Assembly: GCF_014642075.1 (NCBI RefSeq)
Contig: NZ_BMIK01000001.1
Location: 434,001-498,000 of the forward strand
From: Parapedobacter defluvii
GTDB lineage: Bacteria; Bacteroidota; Bacteroidia; Sphingobacteriales; Sphingobacteriaceae
Reading direction: 5' to 3'
DNA length: 64,000 nucleotides
The position numbers were made by a program, and so were the translations under genes. The notes under the pieces are model-generated. The model saw nothing but the letters and a program-made list of their open reading frames with translations, was not told the origin of the DNA and made no database searches. Positions 35,695 to 44,433 of this stretch are shown piece after piece. The first letter of the stretch is position 1; each line of letters begins with the position of its first letter.

Positions 35695-36720
35695 ATGAAC
35701 AGAAGAACATTTATCGGCCACACGGCTATCGGTATTTCAGCAATGGCAGTAAAACCCGTATTTTCCGGCAAAAACGAAGCCCCCTTGTATGGACACAACG
35801 GAAGAACCTATCGTCAGGTGAAAGGCTGGGGCGAATTGGATGCTTCCCGGTTTCCGGTCAAAGATTGCCATGAAATGGTGCAGGACAGTAAGGGACGCAT
35901 TTTTCTGCTTACCAACGAAACCCGCAATAATGTATTGATATACAATACCCGGGGGAAATTGATCGATAGCTGGGGTAAAGAATATCCCGGTGCACATGGC
36001 TTAACCATCGCAGGAAAGGGTAAAGATGAATTTCTGCTCATTACCGATACTGAACGGCATGAGGTGTACAAAACCACATTGGATGGTAAGCTGTTGATGA
36101 CGTTGGATTTTCCCGAAACTGCTGGTTTGTATGAAAAAAAAGAAGCTTATATACCCACGGAAACAACCGTAGCGCCCAATGGTGATATTTATGTAGCGGA
36201 TGGGTATGGACAGCAGTATATTCTGCATTACAGTGCCGATGGTAAGCTAAAAGGTTGGTTCGGTGGCCGGGGCGAGGGAGATAAGTTTCTGGATAATGCC
36301 CACGGCATCTGTGTAGACCAGCGCAGCGGTGATGCTACCCTTTTGATAACTGACCGGACCCGCTGCTGCTTCAAAAGATTTACGATGGCAGGCGAGCTAC
36401 TGGAAATTATCAATGTGCCAGGCGCTTGTGTCTGCCGTCCGGTTATTCACGGCGACTTGTTGTATGCAGCGGTTCTGCGGTCGCCCGACATGAATAACGC
36501 CAATTCAGGTTTCGTGACCATCTTGGATAAGGAAAACCGTGTGATTTCGAATATCGGTGGCTCTGAACCCATATATCGCGATGGAAAACTCCAACCCCTG
36601 TCGCAGCAGCCATCTTTATTTAAACATCCCCATGATGTATGTGTGGACCGGGACGAAAATATCTATGTTGCTCAGTGGGCTTCGGGTAATGTATATCCTT
36701 ATAAGTTTGAACGGGTCTGA
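35695..36720 (+). CDS. Tat-exported NHL-type six-bladed beta-propeller protein
   Basis: 341 residues. The N-terminus MNRRTFIGHTAIGIS is a twin-arginine-like signal. NHL-like repeats follow, with blades such as DSKGRIFLLTNETRNNVLIYNTRGKLI, APNGDIYVADGYGQQYILHYSADGKLKGWFG and DRDENIYVAQWASGNVYPYKFE. Propellers of this kind are often lactonases (SMP-30-like), lyases or binding proteins; no catalytic set is clear. SD-like AGGAAG stands eight bases before the start. Its promoter carries the operator type found in locus C, and it is convergent with the GntR gene, so it is probably a regulon member acting in the periplasm on the same substrate. Confidence 0.8.
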   Translation: MNRRTFIGHTAIGISAMAVKPVFSGKNEAPLYGHNGRTYRQVKGWGELDASRFPVKDCHEMVQDSKGRIFLLTNETRNNVLIYNTRGKLIDSWGKEYPGAHGLTIAGKGKDEFLLITDTERHEVYKTTLDGKLLMTLDFPETAGLYEKKEAYIPTETTVAPNGDIYVADGYGQQYILHYSADGKLKGWFGGRGEGDKFLDNAHGICVDQRSGDATLLITDRTRCCFKRFTMAGELLEIINVPGACVCRPVIHGDLLYAAVLRSPDMNNANSGFVTILDKENRVISNIGGSEPIYRDGKLQPLSQQPSLFKHPHDVCVDRDENIYVAQWASGNVYPYKFERV

Positions 36721-36746
36721 TATTTTTTTCCGTCCCTAAAGGCGTA

Positions 36747-37463
36747 TTAGAAGTAATCCTGGATAAAATATTCTTCCGTATTGCAGTACAGGAAAGAATA
36801 GATAATCAGGTTGGGTCTGTTGGTATGCATACTGCGTTTCATATGCAGTATCGGTTTGCTTTGCTTGACAGAAAGCAAGTCGGATAGTGTTTTATCTGCC
36901 GCTACGGCCCAGATCTTTTGCTCTCCTTCCTTAATCTCCACCTTATGGTATTTATTCAGGGTTTCGAACAAGGAATTTTTTTCGAGGTTATGCATGGTAA
37001 ACCGGGGCAGGTCGATGTCGGTAATATAGGTTTCTTCGTATAACGTAGGCAGTCCGTTGACGTGGCGCAGACGCGACAGATAGAGGCAGCCCGCTTCCCG
37101 CTGGACAGCGGATAATTCGTAGGGAAAGTCATCCGGCCAGGTCGTCTTATGCGTTTTGACCAAAATCTGTGTACGCAGGTTTTTCTTTCCCACGCCCGCA
37201 GTCGATCCTTTGATGGACAAGATACCCAAGCCGTTTTTCGGCTCGGATACAATACTCCCCTTGCCGTGATGACGGACGATGTATCCCATCCGCATCAGCT
37301 CGCCCAATGCCTGCCGGACCGTCGGTCGGGTAGTTCGATAGCTTTTGCATAGCTCATTTTCAGAAGGCAGTAAGTCCCCCTTTTTGTAATGCCCATCATC
37401 GATTTGCTTTTTTAAGTCGCTGATTAGGATTTTATAGATCGGTGTGTTGAGTTCCTTAGCCAT
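36747..37463 (-). CDS. GntR/HutC family transcriptional regulator (UTRA domain), locus C
   Basis: 238 residues from the ATG at 37463 (another in-frame ATG is at 37472). GntR winged helix at about 5-75 (PIYKILISDLKKQIDDGHYKKGDLLPSENEL, TTRPTVRQALGELMRMGYIVRHHGKGS), then a UTRA ligand domain to the end (LYLSRLRHVNGLPTLYEETYI). UTRA domains sense sugars or small effectors. It is divergent from the GH92-led operon, and palindromes of GntR type (core TGTATATACA) stand in its own upstream region, before that operon, before the PSD1 gene and before the propeller gene. Probably a repressor relieved by the locus C sugar. Confidence 0.92.
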   Translation of the reverse strand: MAKELNTPIYKILISDLKKQIDDGHYKKGDLLPSENELCKSYRTTRPTVRQALGELMRMGYIVRHHGKGSIVSEPKNGLGILSIKGSTAGVGKKNLRTQILVKTHKTTWPDDFPYELSAVQREAGCLYLSRLRHVNGLPTLYEETYITDIDLPRFTMHNLEKNSLFETLNKYHKVEIKEGEQKIWAVAADKTLSDLLSVKQSKPILHMKRSMHTNRPNLIIYSFLYCNTEEYFIQDYF

Positions 37464-37505
37464 ATGGATCATATCTGCGAAGCAAAAATAGGTAATTTAT
37501 TGTTG

Positions 37506-37591
37506 TTGTGTATACAAGTAAATTGTTTCGGAATTATTTTGGGAATCGTCTGAGTTGTAAAACCTAACATATTTTACTTGTATATACAAAT
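37506..37591. promoter_or_regulatory. Two further GntR palindromes in the divergent region
   Basis: TTGTGTATACAAGT at 37506-37519 and ACTTGTATATACAAAT at 37576-37591, one imperfect half each, both on the GntR gene's side of the 329-base divergent region. They suit autoregulation. A reverse-strand TATTTTTG (37483-37490) could be the GntR gene's -7 element, but the TTG in the nearer palindrome lies 24 bases away, longer than usual. Confidence 0.5.
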
Positions 37592-37713
37592 AAATCATTT
37601 TTTACTGAGATTTAGGAATAGTTTATTTATATGTAATTTGTTTGTGTATAGATTGTTGTGTGCTTTATTGAGGGGTTGCTTTAGAAGCAAGTTAAATATT
37701 TATTGATTTTTTT

Positions 37714-37744
37714 CTTGTATATACAAGTTTGATTCTTATATTTG
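37714..37744 (+). promoter_or_regulatory. GntR operator and promoter of the GH92-led locus C operon
   Basis: Perfect palindrome CTTGTATATACAAG (37714-37727). TTG at 37715-37717, 19-base spacer, TATATTTG at 37737-37744. The same 14-mer, spacing and -7 element occur before the PSD1 gene at 61404-61434. The operator covers the -33 element, so bound repressor would exclude RNA polymerase. Confidence 0.72.
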
Positions 37745-37778
37745 CTATAGAATATTATAAAGAACCAGTTTTTCAAAC

Positions 37779-37791
37779 CTGTAAATACAAG
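37779..37791. promoter_or_regulatory. Downstream GntR half-palindrome at the GH92 start codon
   Basis: CTGTAAATACAAG, a degenerate copy of the operator ending one base before the ATG at 37793, inside the predicted 5' leader. It could act as a second repressor site. Confidence 0.4.
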
Positions 37792-37792
37792 T

Positions 37793-39955
37793 ATGCAACG
37801 ATATATCGCAATTTGCTTAATTGTCGGAATTTTCTTTTCTGCTTGCAGTAATTCGACAAATGAGAGAAAGAGAGGCTTGAATTATGTGGATCCTACAATC
37901 GGAGGGGTTGGACTGATTTTGGAGCCGACACGCCCGCTTGTGCACCTCCCCAATAGTATGGTGCGGATATATCCGCTTAAGAAAGATGAATTGGATGACC
38001 GGATAGGGGGCTTCCCCCTGACGGTCATTTCTCACCGTATCGGCTCTGCTTTTGCTTTTTTACCGGTGTTCGGCGATGACGATCCGTGGCAGTCAACGAT
38101 TCTCATCCATACTCAGGAAGCACATCCCTATAGTTATGAGGTGTCAGATGCCCGCACGTATGACCGGGTGGCCGTGGCTCCGGGGGCAAAGAGCGGTGTT
38201 TTCCAAATGGAGCGGGCGGATGGATCGACTACTCATCGGTTGCGGTTTTCAATCATCAACGCCTCCGGATTTATTAAAGCACAGGGCGACAGCGCGCTGG
38301 TGGGTGAAGAGGATTACAACGGGATGAAGGTGTTTTTTTACGCCTCGTTCGATGGGACCCTTCAAGACATCGAAGAGCAGGGACCGGAAAACCGAAAAAA
38401 TGTGCTGGCGACGGTGAATGCGACCGGTAACAAACTCGATCTGCGATACGGAATTTCCTACATCAGCACTGAACAAGCGAAGGCAAATTTGGAACAGGAG
38501 ATCGCTCAAAAAGACTTTGCGACGGTAAAAGTGGAAGCCGAGCAGGCTTGGGACAAGGTGTTGTCGAAAGTGCAGGTACGTGGTTGGGACGAAGCTAAAA
38601 AGCGCGTGTTTTATACAGCGTTGTACCGTACCTATGAACGTATGGTAGACATCAACGAACACGGTCGGTATTATAGCGCATACGACCACCAGGTACATCA
38701 ATCCGATGAACCGTTTTATGTGGATAACTGGATCTGGGATACCTACATTGCTTCTCATCCATTGAACATGATCCTTGATCCAGAGAAGGATCAGGCCATG
38801 ATCCGGTCTTACATCGAGATGTATCGGCAGACGGGTTGGATGCCTTCATTTGCGGTTACTTTCGGCGATTGGCCCGCGATGGTGGGTAATCATGCCTCGG
38901 CTTGGATGGCCGATGCCTGGGCTAAGGGATTGCGTGATTTTGACGTGAAAGCTGCTTATGAGGGCTTACGTAAAAATTCGCTTGAAGCCACGCTGTTGCC
39001 GTGGCGAAACGGTCCGCCAAGCGAGCTGGACGACTTTTATAACGAACACGGATATTTTCCGGCACTGGCGCCGGGGCAACCTGAACCGGTAGATCGTGTA
39101 GACCCGAATTGGGAGAAACGGCAGGCTGTATCGGTCACGCTGGAGAACAGCTTCAGCGATTGGTGCATTGCGCAATTGGCGGAGCCTGCCGGAAAAGGAG
39201 AGGAAAAGGAGTTATTCCTGAAGCGGTCCCAGTTTTATCACCATGTATTCAGGCAGGATAAAGGTATCGTCTGGCCGAAAGATGCCAATGGCAACTGGAT
39301 TGAACCTTATGACCCCAGTCTCTCGGGCAGGGAATATTTTACCGAAGTGAACGCCTATACCTACAATTGGCATGTGAAACATGATTTAGAAGGATTGTTC
39401 CAATTGATGGGGGGCAAAACAGTGGCGGAAGCAAAATTGGATGAGCTGTTCAGGGCCGATTTGGGTCTTCCTAAATGGAAATTCTGGGCGGTGCAGCCGG
39501 ATGCTTCCGGATTGGTGGGCCAGTTTGTCATGGGAAATGAACCCAGCCTTCACATCCCCTACCTCTACAATTATTTGGGTAGTCCGTGGAAAACGCAAAA
39601 GCGGATCCGCATGCTGCTCGATACCTGGTTTACTGACAATGTGTTTGGTATGCCGGGAGACGAGGATGGTGGTGCGATGTCAGCATGGGTGGTATTTTCG
39701 ATGATGGGGTTTTTCCAGATGACTCCCGGTGTGCCTGTATACACGATCGGAAGTCCTTCGTTTGAGGAGGTTGCCGTCCAGTTACCGAATGGGAAGGAAT
39801 TTAAGGTGATTGCGAAAGGTAATTCGCCGCAACATGTGTATGTGCAACGTGCTGCACTCAATGGCAAAGAGTTGAAAGAGCTGTTTTTTACGCACGAACA
39901 ATTGATGGAAGGCGGGGTGCTGGAATTGGAGATGGGCGATAAACAAGCAAAATAA
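37793..39955 (+). CDS. GH92 family alpha-mannosidase-like lipoprotein
   Basis: 720 residues, lipobox FFSAC (Cys 18). GH92 begins at LNYVDPTIGG. Later markers are YVDNWIWDTYIASHPL, the acid region YFTEVNAYTYNW (about 518), MGNEPSLHIPYLYNYLGSPWKTQ, and the base motif GDEDGGAMSAW with Asp623 and Asp625. The family is calcium-dependent and inverting, acting mainly on alpha-1,2- and other alpha-mannosides. This belongs to the variant with GDEDGGxMSA rather than GNDDxGQMSA, so linkage or even sugar may differ. First gene of locus C, directly under the GntR-type operator. Confidence 0.9.
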   Translation: MQRYIAICLIVGIFFSACSNSTNERKRGLNYVDPTIGGVGLILEPTRPLVHLPNSMVRIYPLKKDELDDRIGGFPLTVISHRIGSAFAFLPVFGDDDPWQSTILIHTQEAHPYSYEVSDARTYDRVAVAPGAKSGVFQMERADGSTTHRLRFSIINASGFIKAQGDSALVGEEDYNGMKVFFYASFDGTLQDIEEQGPENRKNVLATVNATGNKLDLRYGISYISTEQAKANLEQEIAQKDFATVKVEAEQAWDKVLSKVQVRGWDEAKKRVFYTALYRTYERMVDINEHGRYYSAYDHQVHQSDEPFYVDNWIWDTYIASHPLNMILDPEKDQAMIRSYIEMYRQTGWMPSFAVTFGDWPAMVGNHASAWMADAWAKGLRDFDVKAAYEGLRKNSLEATLLPWRNGPPSELDDFYNEHGYFPALAPGQPEPVDRVDPNWEKRQAVSVTLENSFSDWCIAQLAEPAGKGEEKELFLKRSQFYHHVFRQDKGIVWPKDANGNWIEPYDPSLSGREYFTEVNAYTYNWHVKHDLEGLFQLMGGKTVAEAKLDELFRADLGLPKWKFWAVQPDASGLVGQFVMGNEPSLHIPYLYNYLGSPWKTQKRIRMLLDTWFTDNVFGMPGDEDGGAMSAWVVFSMMGFFQMTPGVPVYTIGSPSFEEVAVQLPNGKEFKVIAKGNSPQHVYVQRAALNGKELKELFFTHEQLMEGGVLELEMGDKQAK

Positions 39956-39968
39956 GCAGGGTACAAGA

Positions 39969-41225
39969 ATGAATGCGATGAAAATTGGTCGTTTATTTAG
40001 GATAACGGTACTTTTATTTGTTGTGGCTTCCGCAAGCTCTGTTTGCTACGGTTACTCGGAGGGTTGGATTAACCTCAAGTCCTACGGTGTACTTTCTACC
40101 AATTCGGGAGCTGTCAATCGAGATCATTTGCAAAAAGCCATTGATGAAGCAAGCCAAAACGGCGGAACGCTGTTTTTGGAACCTTCGGCAGACGGATATG
40201 AAATAGCATCGGGGGTAGTTCTGAAGGAAAACGTATTCCTGAGGGGAGGGAGTCCGGTTTCTCCCCGCGGTTCCAAACACCCTGAACGCATGGCTCCTGT
40301 AGGCAGCTTAATTCGCATTACGGATCATAAACATCCCTTTATTTCGGTGCAATCTGCAACCGCGATTTCCAACATTCAGTTTTGGTATCCCGAACAGACG
40401 CACGCCGATGCGGAAGCGATTCACGTATATCCTCCTACCATCACATTAGATAGGTCCGGCCGGGTTGAGGGTGTGACCCTATCGGCATTAACCTTTTACG
40501 GAGAATATGAAACAATGGACTTCCGTGCGACAGCCGACAAACATTGTGAACTGTTGCTTATAAGGGATTGTTACGGTTATCCACTCAGCGGACAGTTCAT
40601 TACGATCGATTATTGCTACGATATCCCCCGGATATTGGACTGCCACGTAAATCCGGCAATCATGCGCAGTTTTGACCGCACATATGGCAAAGCAATGGTG
40701 GATGCGGTGATCCGAAACCAAACGTATGCCTACCAGATAGACCATACGGACAATGCGCAACTGATCGATGTATTTACATTCGGCACCTATGGAGGGATAC
40801 TGCTTGGTGCCGAATCATATGGTCAACTGACCAACTTTAACTTCGATTGCGTAACCATCGGTATCCATAAACTAGGAGCGAATACCTTTAATCGGAACTG
40901 GATGGTGGCACAGGGTTCGATAATCGCCAATACAGGCGAGGATATTCAGTCTATCCATCCAATCCTGGTGGAAGGGAGTGGGCATTTATCACTCAGCAAT
41001 GTGGAGGCATTTTCCGGCCATAACCCGGCGCTGACAACGGTGGGGAAGTCATATGGATATCTAATGGTGCGCGATGCGGGTGAGCTGACGATTTCGATTT
41101 CAGGGGCTCGGATGGCCAATTATATAGCGGATAATCCAATTGCTAAAGTTAATTCAGATCAGGCGGTTATAACCGTAGCAACGTCATTTGACAAGAAGAA
41201 TAACGTGTTATCAGGTACCTTTTAG
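39969..41225 (+). CDS. Secreted pectate-lyase-like parallel beta-helix protein
   Basis: 418 residues with a signal peptide ending about VCYG. WINLKSYGVLSTNSGAVNRDHLQKAIDEASQNGGTLFLEP is the usual N-terminal coil of pectate_lyase_3 / GH28-related helices, followed by repeated short strands (ISNIQFWYPE, VEGVTLSALTFYG, LSLSNVEAFSG). Such proteins cleave or bind acidic polysaccharides. No definite catalytic Asp set is readable. It starts 13 bases after the GH92 gene and precedes SusC by 35. Confidence 0.78.
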   Translation: MNAMKIGRLFRITVLLFVVASASSVCYGYSEGWINLKSYGVLSTNSGAVNRDHLQKAIDEASQNGGTLFLEPSADGYEIASGVVLKENVFLRGGSPVSPRGSKHPERMAPVGSLIRITDHKHPFISVQSATAISNIQFWYPEQTHADAEAIHVYPPTITLDRSGRVEGVTLSALTFYGEYETMDFRATADKHCELLLIRDCYGYPLSGQFITIDYCYDIPRILDCHVNPAIMRSFDRTYGKAMVDAVIRNQTYAYQIDHTDNAQLIDVFTFGTYGGILLGAESYGQLTNFNFDCVTIGIHKLGANTFNRNWMVAQGSIIANTGEDIQSIHPILVEGSGHLSLSNVEAFSGHNPALTTVGKSYGYLMVRDAGELTISISGARMANYIADNPIAKVNSDQAVITVATSFDKKNNVLSGTF

Positions 41226-41260
41226 GCTGCCGGATAAACCAAAGATGGATTTATATACTA

Positions 41261-44200
41261 ATGAATATGAACAATGCATGGAAATTAATTGCTCAACAGG
41301 CCATTAGATGTATGTTGATGCTATTGGGGAGCGTTTTCCTGGTAAACCAGGTGGCGGCTGCGGAACAGGGGGTAACCTATAGACAGGAACAGGTAAATGT
41401 AGTCGGTACGGTGCGGTCAGGAAGCGAACCCTTGGTGGGTGTATCGGTATCTTCTGCCGCTAATCCCAGCCTGGGAGTGTCTACGGATGACAAGGGAAGT
41501 TATCAGGTTTTGGTGAACACGAACGATACCCTGATTTTTTCGTTCGTAGGCTATGCCCAGCAACGCATCGCAGTAAACGGAAGAACCCGCGTGGATGTCG
41601 AATTGTTGCCACTGGACCAACAACTCGAAGAAATCGTCGTAGTAGGTTACGGAACCCAAAAGCGGGCGAATCTGACGGGCGCGATCAGCACGATCCAGGC
41701 AGAGGAAATCCAGACCACCACGCACTCCAGCCTTGCACAGAAGTTGCAGGGGAAAGTACCGGGGCTGCAGATCCGTCAGAACACAGGTGGCCCCGGCGAT
41801 TTTGATGCGATGATCAACATCCGGGGGTTCGGCTCGCCATTGTATGTGATCGATGGTATCGTACGGGACGGTGGGAGCGAGTTTCAACGATTGAACCCGG
41901 ATGACATAGCGAGTATTTCCGTGCTGAAAGATGCATCGGCTGCTATCTATGGCGTAAATGCCGCAAATGGGGTTATTATCGTGACTACCAAAAAAGGGAA
42001 CAAAGGCAAAACCCAGTTCCAATATAATGTGGTGGTTGGCATGCAGTCGCCAACAGATATGCCGGAAATTGCTAATGCGGCACAATGGATGGAAATGCGG
42101 AACGATGCGGCGGTGAATGCGGGACTCCCACCTTATATTTCAAAGGAAGAACTCGAAAAATACCAACAGGGACTGCCTGGTTACGAAAGTACCAACTGGT
42201 ACGACGAAACCATGAAGCCCTGGGCCGGCCAGCAGCAACACACCCTATCTGCACAGGGGGGATCTGAAAAGATAAGCTATTTTTCCAGCTTTGGATTTTT
42301 AAGAGACAACGGCTTACTGAAATCGAATGCGATTGACTACGATCGCTATACTTTCCGTACAAATTTAACTGCGGATGTGACCAAAAACCTGACTGCATCG
42401 GTCGAAGTATCCGGCCGGTATGATCGGAAAGATGGTGCTGGCTATAGTATTTTTGACATCATCCGCGGTACCATATCGGCACTGCCGACTAATAAACCCT
42501 ACCTGAATGGCAACACCGATTACCCCACTCATATTACCGACGGACAGAGCTCCAATCCAGTGGCGATCTCGGATCCTAATATTTCAGGATACACGCAGGA
42601 CGTGAATAAGCAGTTTCAATCTGCCGTAACGCTTACCTACAAAGTTCCCTTTGTAGAAGGATTGCAATTGAAGGGGCTTGCCTCCTACGATGGGAACAGT
42701 TATCTGAATAAAGCGTTGACCAAAAGTTATAAGCTGTATGCGTACGACGAAGCTGCAGATGCGTACAATGCCGTTACGCTGCGGCATCCGACCGTATTGG
42801 GTAACGGGTATTCGGATATGAACAGGGTCAGTCTGCAAGCCCATGTTATTTATAATACGGTGTTGGCCGATAGCCACAATATCGGTGCTACCGTAGTATA
42901 CGAAGAACGGAACGGTTGGACCCGGTCTTCCGGGCTCTCCCGAGAGTTCCAATACTTTACAAACGATCAGATCGATATGGGCGATCAAAACAATCAGCGT
43001 ACCAGCGGCATGGAAAGCCAATGGGGTAATCGGTCATTCATTGGTAGGTTTACCTATGATTACATGGGCAAATACCTCTTTGAGGCGGCGGCCCGGTATG
43101 ATGGCTCGTATCGTTACCACCCGGATAGGCGCTGGGGCCTGTTCCCGGTCGTTTCAGCCGGATGGCGGATTTCGGAAGAACCGTTTTTCAAAGATAATGT
43201 GTCTTTTGTTTCCAACCTGAAGGTGCGCGGCTCGTACGGATTGGTGGGTGAAGATGCAGGCGATCCGTTTCAGTATTTTCCCGGTTTTACCACGAGCGGA
43301 GGAGGTGGCTACGAGTTTTCAAACGGCAGCTACGTTTCCGGTGTCGCTGCTCCGAGCATTGTGAATGAGCAACTTACTTGGTTTGAATCGAGTATCAAGG
43401 ATATCGGTGTCGATTTGGGCCTGTTTGACGGTCAGTTAAATTTGGAGTTCGATGTGTATCAGCGTGATCGTAGCGGATTGTTAGCGGTCCGAAATGTCTC
43501 GTTGCCGAATACATTCGGCGGAACCTTACCCCAGGAGAACCTGAATAGCGATCGCACACGTGGATTGGAGTTTGCATTTGGATACGCAAAGGCAATCGGT
43601 GATTTCCGGTTTAATGTTAGCGGAAATTTCAACTTTGCCCGCACCATGAATGTGTATGTAGAACGTGGGCCATTTGTCAATAGCATGGACAGGTGGCGGA
43701 ACGGGCAGGCCAACCGGTGGAGCGACGTAGTATGGATGTATGACATGATCGGGCAATTCCAGTCTGAAGAGGAATTGCTGTATGCGCCCATTCAAAACGG
43801 AGAACTGGGTAACAGCCGCGAAATGGTCGGCGACTTTCAATACCGGGATGTGAATGGTGATGGAATAATTGATGGTGAGGATGTGCTGCCGCTTGCCTGG
43901 GGTGGAAATCCAAAAATGTTTTATGGGTTGACATTGGGCGCTAATTGGAAAGGGTTTGACCTAAACATGCTATGGCAGGGATCGGGTAACTATTCCGTGC
44001 GGTTTACCCATGCATATGCAGAAACGTTTTGGGGAGATGGCAATTTGCCGGCTTATTTCTACGACCGTTGGCATCTTTCGGATCCTTATGATCCCAGTAG
44101 CGAATGGATACCCGGTAAGTGGCCGGCTACGCGTCGCATATCCGATATCGGAGCGATGTACAACGAGAGCTCGGTTTGGCGCCGGGATGCATCATACCTT

Positions 44201-44422
44201 CGCCTGAAGAGTTTGGAGCTTGGGTATTCCATTAACCAACAGGTGCTTCAACGCGTGGGGCTGCAGGGGCTACGGATCTATGTGAATGGGTATAACCTGT
44301 GGACCATAACCGATCCATTTGTAAAAGCATTCGATCCGGAGCAGATCGAAGGTGCCCTGAACACCGGTTGGGTCTATCCATTGAGCAGGAGTTTTAACGT
44401 AGGGGCTAACTTGACTTTTTAA
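41261..44422 (+). CDS. SusC/RagA family TonB-linked outer-membrane transporter (locus C, first)
   Basis: 1053 residues. Signal peptide ends near VAAAE, then a carboxypeptidase-regulatory-like domain (VNVVGTVRSGSEPLVGVSVSSA), EEIVVVGYGTQKRANLTGAIS, plug (MINIRGFGSPLYVIDG, AAIYGVNAANGVIIVTT) and barrel ending LTF. Calcium-type loop DVNGDGIIDGED near 864. It pairs with the SusD 11 bases downstream. The other locus C SusC (54524) shares the EQVxVVGTV start of the mature protein. Confidence 0.96.
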   Translation: MNMNNAWKLIAQQAIRCMLMLLGSVFLVNQVAAAEQGVTYRQEQVNVVGTVRSGSEPLVGVSVSSAANPSLGVSTDDKGSYQVLVNTNDTLIFSFVGYAQQRIAVNGRTRVDVELLPLDQQLEEIVVVGYGTQKRANLTGAISTIQAEEIQTTTHSSLAQKLQGKVPGLQIRQNTGGPGDFDAMINIRGFGSPLYVIDGIVRDGGSEFQRLNPDDIASISVLKDASAAIYGVNAANGVIIVTTKKGNKGKTQFQYNVVVGMQSPTDMPEIANAAQWMEMRNDAAVNAGLPPYISKEELEKYQQGLPGYESTNWYDETMKPWAGQQQHTLSAQGGSEKISYFSSFGFLRDNGLLKSNAIDYDRYTFRTNLTADVTKNLTASVEVSGRYDRKDGAGYSIFDIIRGTISALPTNKPYLNGNTDYPTHITDGQSSNPVAISDPNISGYTQDVNKQFQSAVTLTYKVPFVEGLQLKGLASYDGNSYLNKALTKSYKLYAYDEAADAYNAVTLRHPTVLGNGYSDMNRVSLQAHVIYNTVLADSHNIGATVVYEERNGWTRSSGLSREFQYFTNDQIDMGDQNNQRTSGMESQWGNRSFIGRFTYDYMGKYLFEAAARYDGSYRYHPDRRWGLFPVVSAGWRISEEPFFKDNVSFVSNLKVRGSYGLVGEDAGDPFQYFPGFTTSGGGGYEFSNGSYVSGVAAPSIVNEQLTWFESSIKDIGVDLGLFDGQLNLEFDVYQRDRSGLLAVRNVSLPNTFGGTLPQENLNSDRTRGLEFAFGYAKAIGDFRFNVSGNFNFARTMNVYVERGPFVNSMDRWRNGQANRWSDVVWMYDMIGQFQSEEELLYAPIQNGELGNSREMVGDFQYRDVNGDGIIDGEDVLPLAWGGNPKMFYGLTLGANWKGFDLNMLWQGSGNYSVRFTHAYAETFWGDGNLPAYFYDRWHLSDPYDPSSEWIPGKWPATRRISDIGAMYNESSVWRRDASYLRLKSLELGYSINQQVLQRVGLQGLRIYVNGYNLWTITDPFVKAFDPEQIEGALNTGWVYPLSRSFNVGANLTF

Positions 44423-44433
44423 TCCGCAGAAAC

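Noticed and set aside
37473-37792. Small RNA or leader ORF in the GntR/GH92 intergenic region
   Set aside because: The region is AT-rich, with operator palindromes that explain its dyads; no convincing ORF or terminator was seen.
39961-39967. TACAAG half-site before the beta-helix gene as a GntR operator
   Set aside because: Only one half of the palindrome and no promoter elements nearby; the gene is within an operon.
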